A stretch of 64,000 nucleotides of DNA from Candidatus Faecousia intestinigallinarum (lineage in GTDB: Bacteria; Bacillota; Clostridia; Oscillospirales; Oscillospiraceae), in the NCBI GenBank assembly GCA_018715805.1, contig DVKX01000091.1, positions 1 to 64,000 on the forward strand, given 5' to 3'. The stretch's first letter is position 1. Each line of letters begins with the position of its first letter. Positions 34,370 through 42,117 of this stretch are shown here, piece after piece. Position numbers and translations under genes: made by a program. The notes beneath the pieces were generated by a model that had not been told where the DNA came from, did no database searches, and worked only from the letters and a program-made list of their open reading frames with translations.

Positions 34370-34449
34370 TTAATCCCTCCATTCGTTTTTAGGTATTTGG
34401 GCTTACAGGCTATACAACCATAGGCATCACTCCTTTCAGAGCAAGGTGG

Positions 34450-35301
34450 TTACATGGACATACCGCCCAGACTCTGTCCAGTCGGGAGGTATTCTTCCAG
34501 TTCATCATCCGCGGCGATGAAGTAATCGTCGCCGGAATTCCAGAAGTGGACATAGAGATCGCCATCCGCCGTTTCAATGGGGCGCTGCTCAAAGCCCTCG
34601 CCCAGACCATCGGAGTTCTGCCCGCGTATCCAATCCCCCATGGCCTTTTGCTCCTGGGGCGTAAAGGGTTCTGTCGCCGTTACCTCCACTCTGCCATAGA
34701 GTCCGCCATGGATTTCTTCCAGGCTCCACCGGCAGGCCAGGAGCTTATTTCGGATGGAGTCGTTGAGTTTCGGATCGGGAGTCCAGAAGTACATGGCCAT
34801 GGTGTCGATATCCCGCGCCTGTTCCCGTTCAATGGCGTCCTGGATTTCATCGGAGTAGAAGGTGAGATTCACAGAGTCATCCTCCAAGAGTTCTCCGTCC
34901 TCATCCTCCATGGAGCAGGCCAGCGGGAAGTAGTAATACTGCCTCGCGCCGCACTTCTGCTCCAAGAGGGCGTCCCGCCGGATGGCGATATCCTCTACCG
35001 TGTCCATGGCTCCATCCATGAGCTGTTGGCACAGCGCATCCCGGATCGGTGCGGGGGCAGCCTTAAGCGTATGAGCCGCGATATCCACATCCGACAGCAG
35101 GTCGCTGGGGCGGATGAGGGAGATGAGCTTCTGCCCAAGAGGATTGTCACTGGTAAATTCCGCGTTTACATCCCGGACGGAAACCTCATCCGGGGCGCGC
35201 ATGAGATTCACCTGATACAGCGCTATCCGCAAAGAGAGGAAGTCACAGGGCAGCTTCTGCTGCCGGACTTCCTCTGCGTTATGAATTGTCATTTTAATCA
35301 T
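34450..35301 (-). CDS. ICE-type hypothetical protein (possibly DUF6329)
   Basis: The protein of about 283 residues starts IKMTIHNAEEVRQQKLPCDF, then LSLRIALYQVNLMRAPDE; a long acidic middle and the ending NSGDDYFIAADDELEEYLPTG follow. Similar proteins occur beside DUF4314 genes in Tn1549-like elements. The DUF name is given from memory and is uncertain; no activity can be assigned. ATG 35301 is chosen because GAGGG lies just ahead of it; a GTG at 35316 would overlap the previous gene. Confidence 0.55.
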   Translation of the reverse strand: MIKMTIHNAEEVRQQKLPCDFLSLRIALYQVNLMRAPDEVSVRDVNAEFTSDNPLGQKLISLIRPSDLLSDVDIAAHTLKAAPAPIRDALCQQLMDGAMDTVEDIAIRRDALLEQKCGARQYYYFPLACSMEDEDGELLEDDSVNLTFYSDEIQDAIEREQARDIDTMAMYFWTPDPKLNDSIRNKLLACRWSLEEIHGGLYGRVEVTATEPFTPQEQKAMGDWIRGQNSDGLGEGFEQRPIETADGDLYVHFWNSGDDYFIAADDELEEYLPTGQSLGGMSM

Positions 35302-35312
35302 GGGCGTATCCC

Positions 35313-36571
35313 TCACTTGAAGTAGACGAAGTCCACCACCGCCCGCTGACCCGACCTGGCGCTGTTCAAGACTTTGCCCTGGAACACCATGGTGGAGCTG
35401 CCGCCGCCATCCAGGGGTATCCCGAAACTACAGCCCTTGTCACTCAACAGCCGTGCGCATTGGTTGTAGGTCAGACCTGCGGATTCTCCATCCGCATACC
35501 TGCCCTCGGATACCACAATCCAGATGTCGCCGGGGTTCCCGTTGGTTCCGATGAAGGTTCTCTGGGCGCGGCTGGTATCGGAGCCAGCGGTAACAGAGCC
35601 GCCCGCCAGGATGGGAGGGCCAAAGCAGAAGGTATCCGTCACCAGGCCGCTCTCTACCAGGGCGTCCACATTTGCCCCGGCAATTCCGGCCGTGCCGCCG
35701 GACTCCCAGGCGCTTTGCAGCAGACCGTTTCGGCTGCTGTAAACAGCGGGACACCAAAGGCTCCTGCCGCTGCCGTTGCAAAGTTCGCCGCTTCTGACCA
35801 CGATGTAGTTCAGGTAGGGGGCGGAGTAGCAGCCGTTCACCGCAAAGATGGCGTCCAGCCGGCTGGCGGCGTGGGAGGTGATCTCATAGCCGTTGCCGTA
35901 CCCGCCGTTGGCGCAGGAGGTGCCAAACCGGGTATAGTCGGTGAACTGCAGGTGGGCAATGTAGCACCAGGCGTTTTCGTACCATTCCTTGGTGATCTCA
36001 ATGGCGCAGGTGGCGTCGCTGTAGGTTTTGGGATAACCGGCCGTGTCCTGGGCGGGGTTGACCGTGGACAGGTAGGAAGCGTAGACATAGGCTTCCCTGC
36101 CGTTGTAGACCACCCGGCTCCAGCCCTGGCTGCCAATGCCGGTTCTCTGAACGGAATCGCCGTAACAGAGAGAGCCGATGATGGGGTCGTCCGTGCTGGA
36201 GCCGGAGCGGACGTTTACGTTGGCGATGGCATAGACCGTTTCGTTCACTTCCGCAAATGTTTCCGACGGGACTTCCGTGGGCAGCTCGGCGGCAAAGGTG
36301 GGATTGGCGGCAGGGGCTTTCGCTGCGGGAGGTTCGGTTTCGGCTTCCGTGGGAGCGGCGGATACATGCGTTTCCTCTGTGGGCATGGTAGCTGCGTCCG
36401 TAGTGTCAGCAGGGACAGCCGTGCGTTGGTGCTTTCACTGGGGCTGGTGGTTTCCATGGCGTCAGGTTCGGCGTGTGCTTCCTCGCCGGGGATACATCCG
36501 GCAAAGGAAGCCACCATGCAGACGGCCAGGAGCAGGGACAGGGCTTTCTTGAGAATGTGGATGTGTTTCAT
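35313..36571 (-). pseudogene. Lipoprotein with SH3 and phosphodiester glycosidase domains, frameshifted
   Basis: GGAGG precedes ATG 36571, which starts a lipoprotein signal peptide with lipobox FAGC. After about 50 residues this frame becomes Pro/Arg-rich nonsense ending at 36245. A second frame, open from about 36435, continues with a Thr/Glu/Pro/Ala linker, a bacterial SH3 domain (VYAIANVNVRSGSS to YVYASYLS) and a NAGPA-type phosphodiester glycosidase domain (IFAVNGCYSAPY, FGPPILAGG, LDGGGSSTMVFQG). A loss of one base near 36390-36435 explains the break. The in-frame ATG at 36386 has no ribosome site. The intact form would be a cell-surface enzyme; this copy is probably inactive or depends on slippage. 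Confidence 0.75.
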
Positions 36572-36617
36572 TGCGTACCTCCATGGTTTTGATTTGATTA
36601 CTTGGCTGAAAACAAAA

Positions 36618-36662
36618 AAGAGGGCCGGCAGAATGGTTAGAAACCAAACTGCCAGCCCTCTT
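36618..36662 (-). terminator. Terminator, minus strand
   Basis: AAGAGGGCTGGCAG pairs with CTGCCGGCCCTCTT (one G-U type pair) and is followed on the minus strand by TTTTGTTTTC. It would stop transcription coming from the tRNA side before the glycosidase gene. Confidence 0.8.
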
Positions 36663-36784
36663 AATGGACGGGAGTATTATGTTGTAAACTGTTCCGCAGA
36701 TTTTTGTGTTGTGATTGTACACAACACAGCCTCGTAATATTTGTGCAATATATTTTTTGAAAAATTCTACTAAAAACGAAAAAA

Positions 36785-36824
36785 GAGGGCTGGCTCCGCT
36801 GAATGATCAGCGAAACCAGCCCTC
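36785..36824 (-). terminator. Second terminator with the same stem core
   Basis: GAGGGCTGG pairs with CCAGCCCTC, and CGCTGA with TCAGCG inside; on the minus strand TTTTTTCG follows. It shares the GAGGGCTGG core with the hairpin at 36618-36662. Confidence 0.8.
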
Positions 36825-36899
36825 AAATCGCTTGTTCGGTCGTTCGAATCCCTCATGTTGATGATTTGTATCCATGAAAATCGAGCGAAAATTTTAGGG

Positions 36900-36969
36900 A
36901 TAAAAACACGAAAACCGCTAGAGTCTCTAGCGGTTTTCGCCGTGCAGCAATTAAGACCACACGTGTTGG
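36900..36969 (-). repeat. 70-bp repeat copy 2, containing the tRNA-Tyr terminator
   Basis: Near-identical to 25412-25482. On the minus strand it begins with the CCA end of tRNA-Tyr, runs through ACACGTGTGGTCTTAAT and ends with the stem CGAAAACCGCTAG/CTAGCGGTTTTCG plus TGTTTTTAT, a good terminator for the tRNA transcript. The loop differs from that of copy 1. Confidence 0.8.
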
Positions 36970-37051
36970 TGGGGGAGGGCGGATTCGAACCACCGAAGCG
37001 ATACGCAGCAGATTTACAGTCTGTCCCCTTTGGCCACTCGGGAACTCCCCC
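36967..37051 (-). tRNA. tRNA-Tyr (anticodon GTA)
   Basis: The 85-base gene has acceptor GGGGGAG/CTCCCCC, the anticodon loop CTGTAAA (anticodon GTA), a long variable arm as expected for bacterial Tyr, T-loop GGTTCGAATCC, discriminator A and encoded CCA. It lies 29 bases downstream of tRNA-Thr in the same direction. Its 3' end marks the island border. Confidence 0.96.
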
Positions 37052-37080
37052 GTATTCACTTGACTGCCTGAGAGGCTGAA

Positions 37081-37156
37081 TGGAGCCGGTAGACGGACTC
37101 GAACCCCCGACCTACTGATTACAAATCAGTTGCTCTACCGGCTGAGCTATACCGGC
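37081..37156 (-). tRNA. tRNA-Thr (anticodon TGT)
   Basis: The 76-base gene has acceptor GCCGGTA/TACCGGC, anticodon stem-loop CTGATTTGTAATCAG with anticodon TGT, T-loop GGTTCGAGTCC, and encoded CCA. It is transcribed leftward with tRNA-Tyr. Confidence 0.96.
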
Positions 37157-37251
37157 GTCTCAAACAGAACGTGCCTATTATAGCCGTCATATCCTAAATT
37201 GTCAAGCCCTTTTTTTGCTTTTTTGAAAATCGGTTTGAAAGTCAAGCCGTC

Positions 37252-37279
37252 TTGCAAAACGGAAAAACCGTGCTATAAT
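37252..37279 (+). promoter_or_regulatory. Promoter of the DUF3737 gene
   Basis: TTGCAA, a 16-base spacer and TATAAT lie 29 bases before the start codon; CAGGAG follows as ribosome site. Confidence 0.8.
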
Positions 37280-37307
37280 GTAAGAAAAATTCATCAGGAG
37301 CGAAACC

Positions 37308-38150
37308 ATGGAAACCATTATTGAAAAGCGGCAGTTTGATGAAGAACGGGCGCTGTACCACGCCCAGGATATGACCATCCGGAATTGTATCTTCGCCGGT
37401 CCGGCGGACGGAGAATCCGTGCTGAAGGAGGCGCGGCGGGTGGCTTTGGAGCAGTGTGATTTCTCTCTGCGCTACCCTCTCTGGCATGTGGAGGGCTTCA
37501 CATTGGATGGATGCCGTATGGACGAAAAGACCCGCGCTGCCATCTGGTACGCCAAGGACGGCGTGATCCGCCGCAGCACTCTGGGGGGCATCAAGGCTGT
37601 GCGGGAATGCGAGAATATCGTCATATCGGACAGCCGGATTGTTTCCCAGGAGTTCGGCTGGAAGAGCCGGGGCGTGTCCCTGACCGATACCGACGTTACT
37701 GCCGAGTACATTTTCTTTGACAGCCGGGACGTTGCCCTGGAGCGGGTACATATGCAGGGAAAATACTCTTTCCAGTATATGGAAAACCTGACCATTGCGG
37801 ACTCCGTGCTGGACACCAAGGACGCCTTCTGGCACAGCAAGAATGTCACCGTACGCAACAGCGTGGTGAAGGGGGAGTATCTGGCCTGGTTCTCGGATGG
37901 GCTGACCCTGATCGACTGTAAGATCATCGGCACGCAGCCCCTGTGCTACTGCAAAAACCTGAAATTGGTGAACTGCACCATGGAGGGGACGGATCTCTCC
38001 TTTGAATATTCGGATGTGGAGGCGGACATCATCGGCCATGTGGATTCGGTGAAGAATCCCCGTTCCGGCCTCATCACTCTGGACAGCGTGGGCGAGGTCA
38101 TCCTGGGCGACGCAGTGATGGAATGCAGCGGAAAGGTCGTTGTGCGATAA
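37308..38150 (+). CDS. DUF3737 family protein
   Basis: The 280-residue protein matches DUF3737: a start with ERALYHAQDM, then repeated short units such as LRYPLWHVEGFTLDGCRM, KAVRECENIVISDSRI and AFWHSKNVTVRNSVV. The repeats imply a right-handed parallel beta-helix, as in carbohydrate-active or scaffold proteins. No signal peptide, so cytoplasmic. Function of the family is unknown. It is a single-gene unit with its own promoter and terminator. Confidence 0.85.
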   Translation: METIIEKRQFDEERALYHAQDMTIRNCIFAGPADGESVLKEARRVALEQCDFSLRYPLWHVEGFTLDGCRMDEKTRAAIWYAKDGVIRRSTLGGIKAVRECENIVISDSRIVSQEFGWKSRGVSLTDTDVTAEYIFFDSRDVALERVHMQGKYSFQYMENLTIADSVLDTKDAFWHSKNVTVRNSVVKGEYLAWFSDGLTLIDCKIIGTQPLCYCKNLKLVNCTMEGTDLSFEYSDVEADIIGHVDSVKNPRSGLITLDSVGEVILGDAVMECSGKVVVR

Positions 38151-38159
38151 ATGCAAAAG

Positions 38160-38192
38160 CCCCCGGGTCGTACCATTCGGTACGCCCGGGGG
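38160..38192. terminator. Terminator between convergent genes
   Basis: CCCCCGGG pairs with CCCGGGGG and GTACC with GGTAC around ATTC. It follows the DUF3737 gene and precedes the end of the leftward GNAT gene. Confidence 0.85.
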
Positions 38193-38222
38193 TTTGTCTG
38201 GGAGCCGTTCCGATGCGCCCCC

Positions 38223-38657
38223 TTATAACTGCTTGGTAAAGCAGATGATCCGGCTTGCCTCGGCGAAGCCCAGAGCCTGGTGGAAGCGAAAGCTGTCCAG
38301 ATTGTCCAGGGCGCAGTCGCTGGCAAATTCCCGGCAGCCGCAGGCTTTTGCCCAGGCTTCGCAGGCTGCCAGCAGCGCCTTCCCATAGCCTCTGTGCCGG
38401 AAGTCCTCCCGAACGAAGATGCCTTCCAGATAGCCCACGGGGGAGGAATGAGTTCCTTCCACATAATCCTGACGGAGCTGGCACTGGGCGAAGCCCACCG
38501 CCCGGCCATTTTCAAATTGGAGGAAGCACCGGGCGCTCTTTGTGGAAAGAATCTCCGAAAATTCTTCCATCAGTTGGGAAACCGTGTGGTGGGGCCACAG
38601 AAGTGCGGCCAGATTGGCCAGGGTTTCTAAGTCTTTCATTTCTGCGGGATGAATCAT
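38223..38657 (-). CDS. GNAT acetyltransferase, aminoglycoside 6'-N-acetyltransferase-like
   Basis: The 144-residue protein resembles AAC(6')-I enzymes closely: AVGFAQCQLRQDYVEGT (about 54-70), SPVGYLEGIFV, REDFRHRGYGKALL (acetyl-CoA loop), EFASDCALDNLDS and FAEASRIICFTKQL. Family members acetylate the 6'-amino group of aminoglycosides, although many chromosomal homologues give little resistance. It lies six bases after the GNAT gene at 38664 and is co-transcribed with it. The ribosome site is weak. Confidence 0.75.
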   Translation of the reverse strand: MIHPAEMKDLETLANLAALLWPHHTVSQLMEEFSEILSTKSARCFLQFENGRAVGFAQCQLRQDYVEGTHSSPVGYLEGIFVREDFRHRGYGKALLAACEAWAKACGCREFASDCALDNLDSFRFHQALGFAEASRIICFTKQL

Positions 38658-38663
38658 GCCGCC

Positions 38664-39266
38664 CTACCGCCTTTCCGGGGACAGCCCCGCCTCCACAAAG
38701 TGGGTGGGGTAGGCGTCCCAATATTTTTTGTAGACCCGGCTTTCGTCCCCGTCCAGGTTCAGCTGGTAGAGCCGGAAGATCACCGGAATGTTTTTGGGCT
38801 GCCACTGCTCCTCATAGGAATACTGGTAGCGCATCCCCAGGTTCCGCATCACGCCGCCGCTGCGGGGATTGTTCCGGTCATGGGTGGCGGTGATATAGGG
38901 AAGGCCGTCCTTTTTGACCTGCTCCAGCACAGCCTTCCCGGCCTCGGTGACGATGCCCTGGTGCCAGAATTCCTTGCGAAGGCCGTAGCCAAAATCGTGA
39001 TGCTCCGCCATGTCTACCTGGATGTAGCCGATGGGCACATTGTCCTCTTTCCGGCAAATGGCATAGGCGTACCCTTGGGGCTGGGCGTAGACTGCTGCGT
39101 AGCGCTCCTGGAAAAAGGCGCGGGCTTCCGCCAGACTCCTCAGGGGATACCAGGGGAGAAAGGTGTTCACTTCTTCATCACGGTAAATTTGATAGAACGC
39201 GTCCAGGTCTTCTTCGGTAAATTTCCGCAGCACGAGCCGCGGGGTTTGCAAAGTGGGAGTGTTCAT
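38664..39266 (-). CDS. GNAT acetyltransferase, RimJ/RimL type
   Basis: The 200-residue protein begins with LQTPRLVLRKFTEEDLDAFY, the hallmark of RimJ/RimL N-acetyltransferases, and has IGYIQVDMAEHHDFGYGLRKEFWHQGIVTEA as the acetyl-CoA binding region. These enzymes acetylate protein N-termini or small molecules; the substrate is not predictable. GGAGAAACG precedes ATG 39266. The second GNAT gene follows within seven bases. Confidence 0.85.
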   Translation of the reverse strand: MNTPTLQTPRLVLRKFTEEDLDAFYQIYRDEEVNTFLPWYPLRSLAEARAFFQERYAAVYAQPQGYAYAICRKEDNVPIGYIQVDMAEHHDFGYGLRKEFWHQGIVTEAGKAVLEQVKKDGLPYITATHDRNNPRSGGVMRNLGMRYQYSYEEQWQPKNIPVIFRLYQLNLDGDESRVYKKYWDAYPTHFVEAGLSPERR

Positions 39267-39308
39267 GTTCGTTTCTCCTGCTGCTTGAGAACGGACGGCG
39301 GGGGAGAT

Positions 39309-40529
39309 TCAGGACTTACGCTTCCGGGCGAGATAGACGTCCAGCTTTTCCTTCATGTTCTCCGGCATTTCTCGGGCTACCGGGCAGCGCTGGGCGCAGG
39401 CCATGCGCTGGGCGAAAGCGGTGATGAAAGCGATGTCCGCCTCCATCTGCTCTCCCTGCATCACATCCATGGTATCATAGCGGTTGTGGATGGTGGCGGT
39501 ATTGTGGGGCGCGGAGCGGGCAAAGGACACCGCCGGGATACCCCGGTCGGCAAAGGGGGTGGAGTCGCTGGAATACACATCCTGGCTCACGCTGATGCCG
39601 AAGCCCAGTTCGGCCGCCATATAGCGAATGTAGTGGGTAAGCGCCTCCTCGCTGGTGCAGCAGGCAATGAACTTGCCCATAATGCAGCCGATCATGTCCA
39701 GGTTGATGTTCAGCATAATGTGCTTTAGCGCCTCTTCGTGCGCGGCGCAGTAGGCCTTGGAACCCAGGAGCCCCCGCTCCTCGCTGCCGCACCAGAGGAA
39801 TCGCAGGCTGTAGCGGTGAGGATGCTGGGAAAAATACTCTGCCATGGCCAGCAGGCCGATGCTGCCGGACATATTGTCGTAAGCTCCCTGGGAGAGGGAG
39901 GTGGAATCATAGTGGGCGGTGAAAATGATGGTTTCTGGGATCTCGCCGGGGAGCTCCAGCACCACATTCCGGGATTCACCCTCATATTCCTCCTGCCGCA
40001 GGGTAATTTTCGCCGTGGCGGCGCGGCTGCGCACCAGGTCGATGGCGTCCTTGGCATTGATATTGACGCCGGGGAGCTTGCCGTTCTGCGCCACGCTGGC
40101 GCGCAGCTCCCGCTGGTCTACATCGTGATCGGTGTAGTTGGCGTCGCCGCTGTAGGTAATGAAGCCCACTGCGCCGTTTTCCCGGATGTCCTGGAAGACC
40201 CAGTGCCCCAGGTAGCCGTCCACCAAAACGATTTTGCCCCGGCAGAGGGACAGGGAGTGGGGGTCAGTATTGCGCAGATAGTAAAGAGGCGCCTCCACCT
40301 CCCCGCTGCCGGCGTTCTGATAGCCCTTGCAGGGGATGGACTTTCCATCTACGGTAAGGATTGCCGCTTGAATATTGGCCATCTGCACCGGGAAGGCTTC
40401 CACCGCGGCCTGGCCATAGGGGCGGCAGGCTTCCGCGATGTACTGGGCGCACTGTAATTCCTCGGGGCTTCCGCCGGTGCGGATATAAGCGGTGTCCTGG
40501 AAGATCTGCATGATCTGCGGAAGGTTCAT
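39309..40529 (-). CDS. M28 family metallopeptidase
   Basis: The protein of about 406 residues has a PA insert (RGKIVLVDGYLGHWVFQDIRENGAVGF) and the M28 zinc sites: HYDST (His, Asp), YDNMSGSIG (bridging Asp) and SEERGLLGS (catalytic Glu and zinc Glu), then a distal His in HNRYDT. It is an aminopeptidase-type enzyme. No signal peptide is seen. The frame is open to 40721, but ATG 40529 with AGGAGGAG is the real start. The AGCS symporter gene is divergent. Confidence 0.88.
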   Translation of the reverse strand: MNLPQIMQIFQDTAYIRTGGSPEELQCAQYIAEACRPYGQAAVEAFPVQMANIQAAILTVDGKSIPCKGYQNAGSGEVEAPLYYLRNTDPHSLSLCRGKIVLVDGYLGHWVFQDIRENGAVGFITYSGDANYTDHDVDQRELRASVAQNGKLPGVNINAKDAIDLVRSRAATAKITLRQEEYEGESRNVVLELPGEIPETIIFTAHYDSTSLSQGAYDNMSGSIGLLAMAEYFSQHPHRYSLRFLWCGSEERGLLGSKAYCAAHEEALKHIMLNINLDMIGCIMGKFIACCTSEEALTHYIRYMAAELGFGISVSQDVYSSDSTPFADRGIPAVSFARSAPHNTATIHNRYDTMDVMQGEQMEADIAFITAFAQRMACAQRCPVAREMPENMKEKLDVYLARKRKS

Positions 40530-40562
40530 GATTTTTCTCCTCCTAAAAGAGCATTTTTCTAT

Positions 40563-40591
40563 ATGGTAGCACAGTTTTTTCGCTTTTTCAA
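40563..40591 (-). promoter_or_regulatory. Promoter of the M28 peptidase gene
   Basis: On the minus strand TTGAAA (40591-40586), 17 bases, TACCAT (40568-40563). Confidence 0.6.
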
Positions 40592-40610
40592 GAAAACTGC
40601 GGGGTTTTCT

Positions 40611-40638
40611 TTGACATCTCAGGATTTTGTGGTATGAT
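40611..40638 (+). promoter_or_regulatory. Promoter of the symporter gene
   Basis: TTGACA (40611-40616), a 16-base spacer and TATGAT (40633-40638) lie 36 bases before ATG 40675. Confidence 0.8.
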
Positions 40639-40674
40639 AAAGGCCGTAAAACCCACGATATTGGAGGGAGATCT

Positions 40675-42045
40675 ATGAATGCAATTGTAAGCGCCATTGA
40701 GACGGCAAACGGCTGGATCAACGATTTTGTCTGGGGCGTGCCGGTGCTGCTGCTGATCCTGGGTACAGGTCTATATTACACAGTGCGGCTGGGATTTCTC
40801 CAGTTTCGACACCCGGTGCTTCTGTTCCGGGAGACGGTGGGGAAAGCATTTCGAAAGAAAGATGAGGCAGACCGCAAGCCCGGAGAAGTGACCAGCTTCC
40901 AGGCGGCCATGACTTCGGTGGGCGCCATTGTTGGCTCGGGCAATATCGCCGGTGTGGCCACAGCCATTGTCATGGGCGGCCCCGGCGTACTGGTTTGGAT
41001 GATCCTGGCGGCGCTGGTGGGCATGGCCACGAAATTTGCAGAAATCGCGCTGGGTATGCGTTATCGGGAAGTACGCCCGGACGGCAGCGTCGGCGGCGGC
41101 GCGATGTATTATTTGGCCAAGGGATTAAAGCAGCGGTGGCTGGGGGTGTTTTTCTCCCTCCTGGTGATTCCCTATGCGTTTGTGATCTCTGCGGTGGTGG
41201 ACTCCAATACCATCGCCTTGACCTTGAACGATCGCTATGCCCTGCCCACGTGGGTATCCGGGCTGGTGCTTGCAGTTTTGGCAGCTATTGTGATCTTGGG
41301 CGGCGTCAAGCGGATAGGCCGCGCCAGCGAGATCATTGCGCCCTTCATGGGCGGTCTGTACATCCTGGCGGGTATTGCCGTGATCCTGCTGCATCTGCCC
41401 CAGGTGCCGGAAGCGCTGGGTCAGGTGATACAGGGCGCGTTCGATCCGCAGGCAGTGACCGGCGGCGCGGTTGGCTCCGTTTTCATTGCCATGCGTTATG
41501 GGATTGCCCGAGGCATCTATTCCAATGAGGCTGGGCTGGGCACCGCCGCTATGGTACACAGCAGTGCAAAGGTGGAGCATCCTGTTGAGCAGGCCATGTG
41601 GGAGCCGGTGGAAGTGTTTTTAGATACTGTGCTGGTATGTACCGTGACTGCGCTGACCATCGTATTTTCCGGATTGTGGGATACCGGCCTGGATGGAGCG
41701 GTGCTTACCATGCGCGCCTTTGAGGCCACGCTGCCCGGGGGCGTAGGAGGTATCGTATGCACTGCTTCCGTGGTGCTTTTCGGCTTTACCTGCCTAATCA
41801 GCTTTTACACCTACGCCGAGCGGGCGGCAGTGTACATCTTCGGGGATAGGAGCAGGCTTTTTGTGAAGATCCTCTGGGTGCTGATGATTTTTGTCGGTTC
41901 TCAGACGACACTGGGGCTGGCCTGGGATCTGGCGGATACCATCAACGGTTTGATGATTATTCCAAACCTGGTGGGGCTGATCCTCCTGAGCGGGGAAGTA
42001 GCGAAGCTGAAAAAAGAGTATTTTGGGCGACTGGCGGTTCATTGA
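40675..42045 (+). CDS. Alanine/glycine:cation (sodium) symporter, AGCS family
   Basis: The protein of about 456 residues has the AGCS signatures: FVWGVPVLLLILGTGLYYTVRLG at the first helix, GSGNIAGVATAIVMGGPGVLVWM with the substrate site, and GIARGIYSNEAGLGTAAMVHSSAKV. About eleven membrane helices are expected. It imports alanine or glycine with Na+. ATG 40675 follows GGAGGGAGA; the longer frame from 40627 covers the promoter. A terminator follows the stop. Confidence 0.93.
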   Translation: MNAIVSAIETANGWINDFVWGVPVLLLILGTGLYYTVRLGFLQFRHPVLLFRETVGKAFRKKDEADRKPGEVTSFQAAMTSVGAIVGSGNIAGVATAIVMGGPGVLVWMILAALVGMATKFAEIALGMRYREVRPDGSVGGGAMYYLAKGLKQRWLGVFFSLLVIPYAFVISAVVDSNTIALTLNDRYALPTWVSGLVLAVLAAIVILGGVKRIGRASEIIAPFMGGLYILAGIAVILLHLPQVPEALGQVIQGAFDPQAVTGGAVGSVFIAMRYGIARGIYSNEAGLGTAAMVHSSAKVEHPVEQAMWEPVEVFLDTVLVCTVTALTIVFSGLWDTGLDGAVLTMRAFEATLPGGVGGIVCTASVVLFGFTCLISFYTYAERAAVYIFGDRSRLFVKILWVLMIFVGSQTTLGLAWDLADTINGLMIIPNLVGLILLSGEVAKLKKEYFGRLAVH

Positions 42046-42085
42046 CCGCCAGGATTTAGGAAAATTCGTAATTCCAGCGGAGCAA

Positions 42086-42112
42086 GCGGCTCAGGGCATT
42101 GCCCTGAGCCGC
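42086..42112. terminator. Bidirectional terminator
   Basis: GCGGCTCAGGGC pairs perfectly with GCCCTGAGCCGC around ATT, with a T-rich run on the plus strand. It lies between the symporter gene and the convergent glycerol kinase gene. Confidence 0.9.
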
Positions 42113-42117
42113 TTTGG

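Larger units (their letters stand above)
36572..36966. other. Gene-free right end of the island
   Basis: This 395-base stretch holds two terminators with related stems (36618-36662, 36785-36824) and the second 70-bp repeat copy next to tRNA-Tyr. No gene is supported. Confidence 0.7.
25400..36970. mobile_element. Decayed integrated island next to tRNA-Tyr
   Basis: The stretch between the two related 70-bp repeats carries mostly mobile-element genes: truncated tyrosine integrase, three large serine recombinases, methylases, ICE-type hypotheticals and a PBECR4-type nuclease-like gene. Nearly all genes face left. No conjugation, replication or capsid genes are present, so it is a remnant or several nested remnants. 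Boundaries are approximate. Confidence 0.65.
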
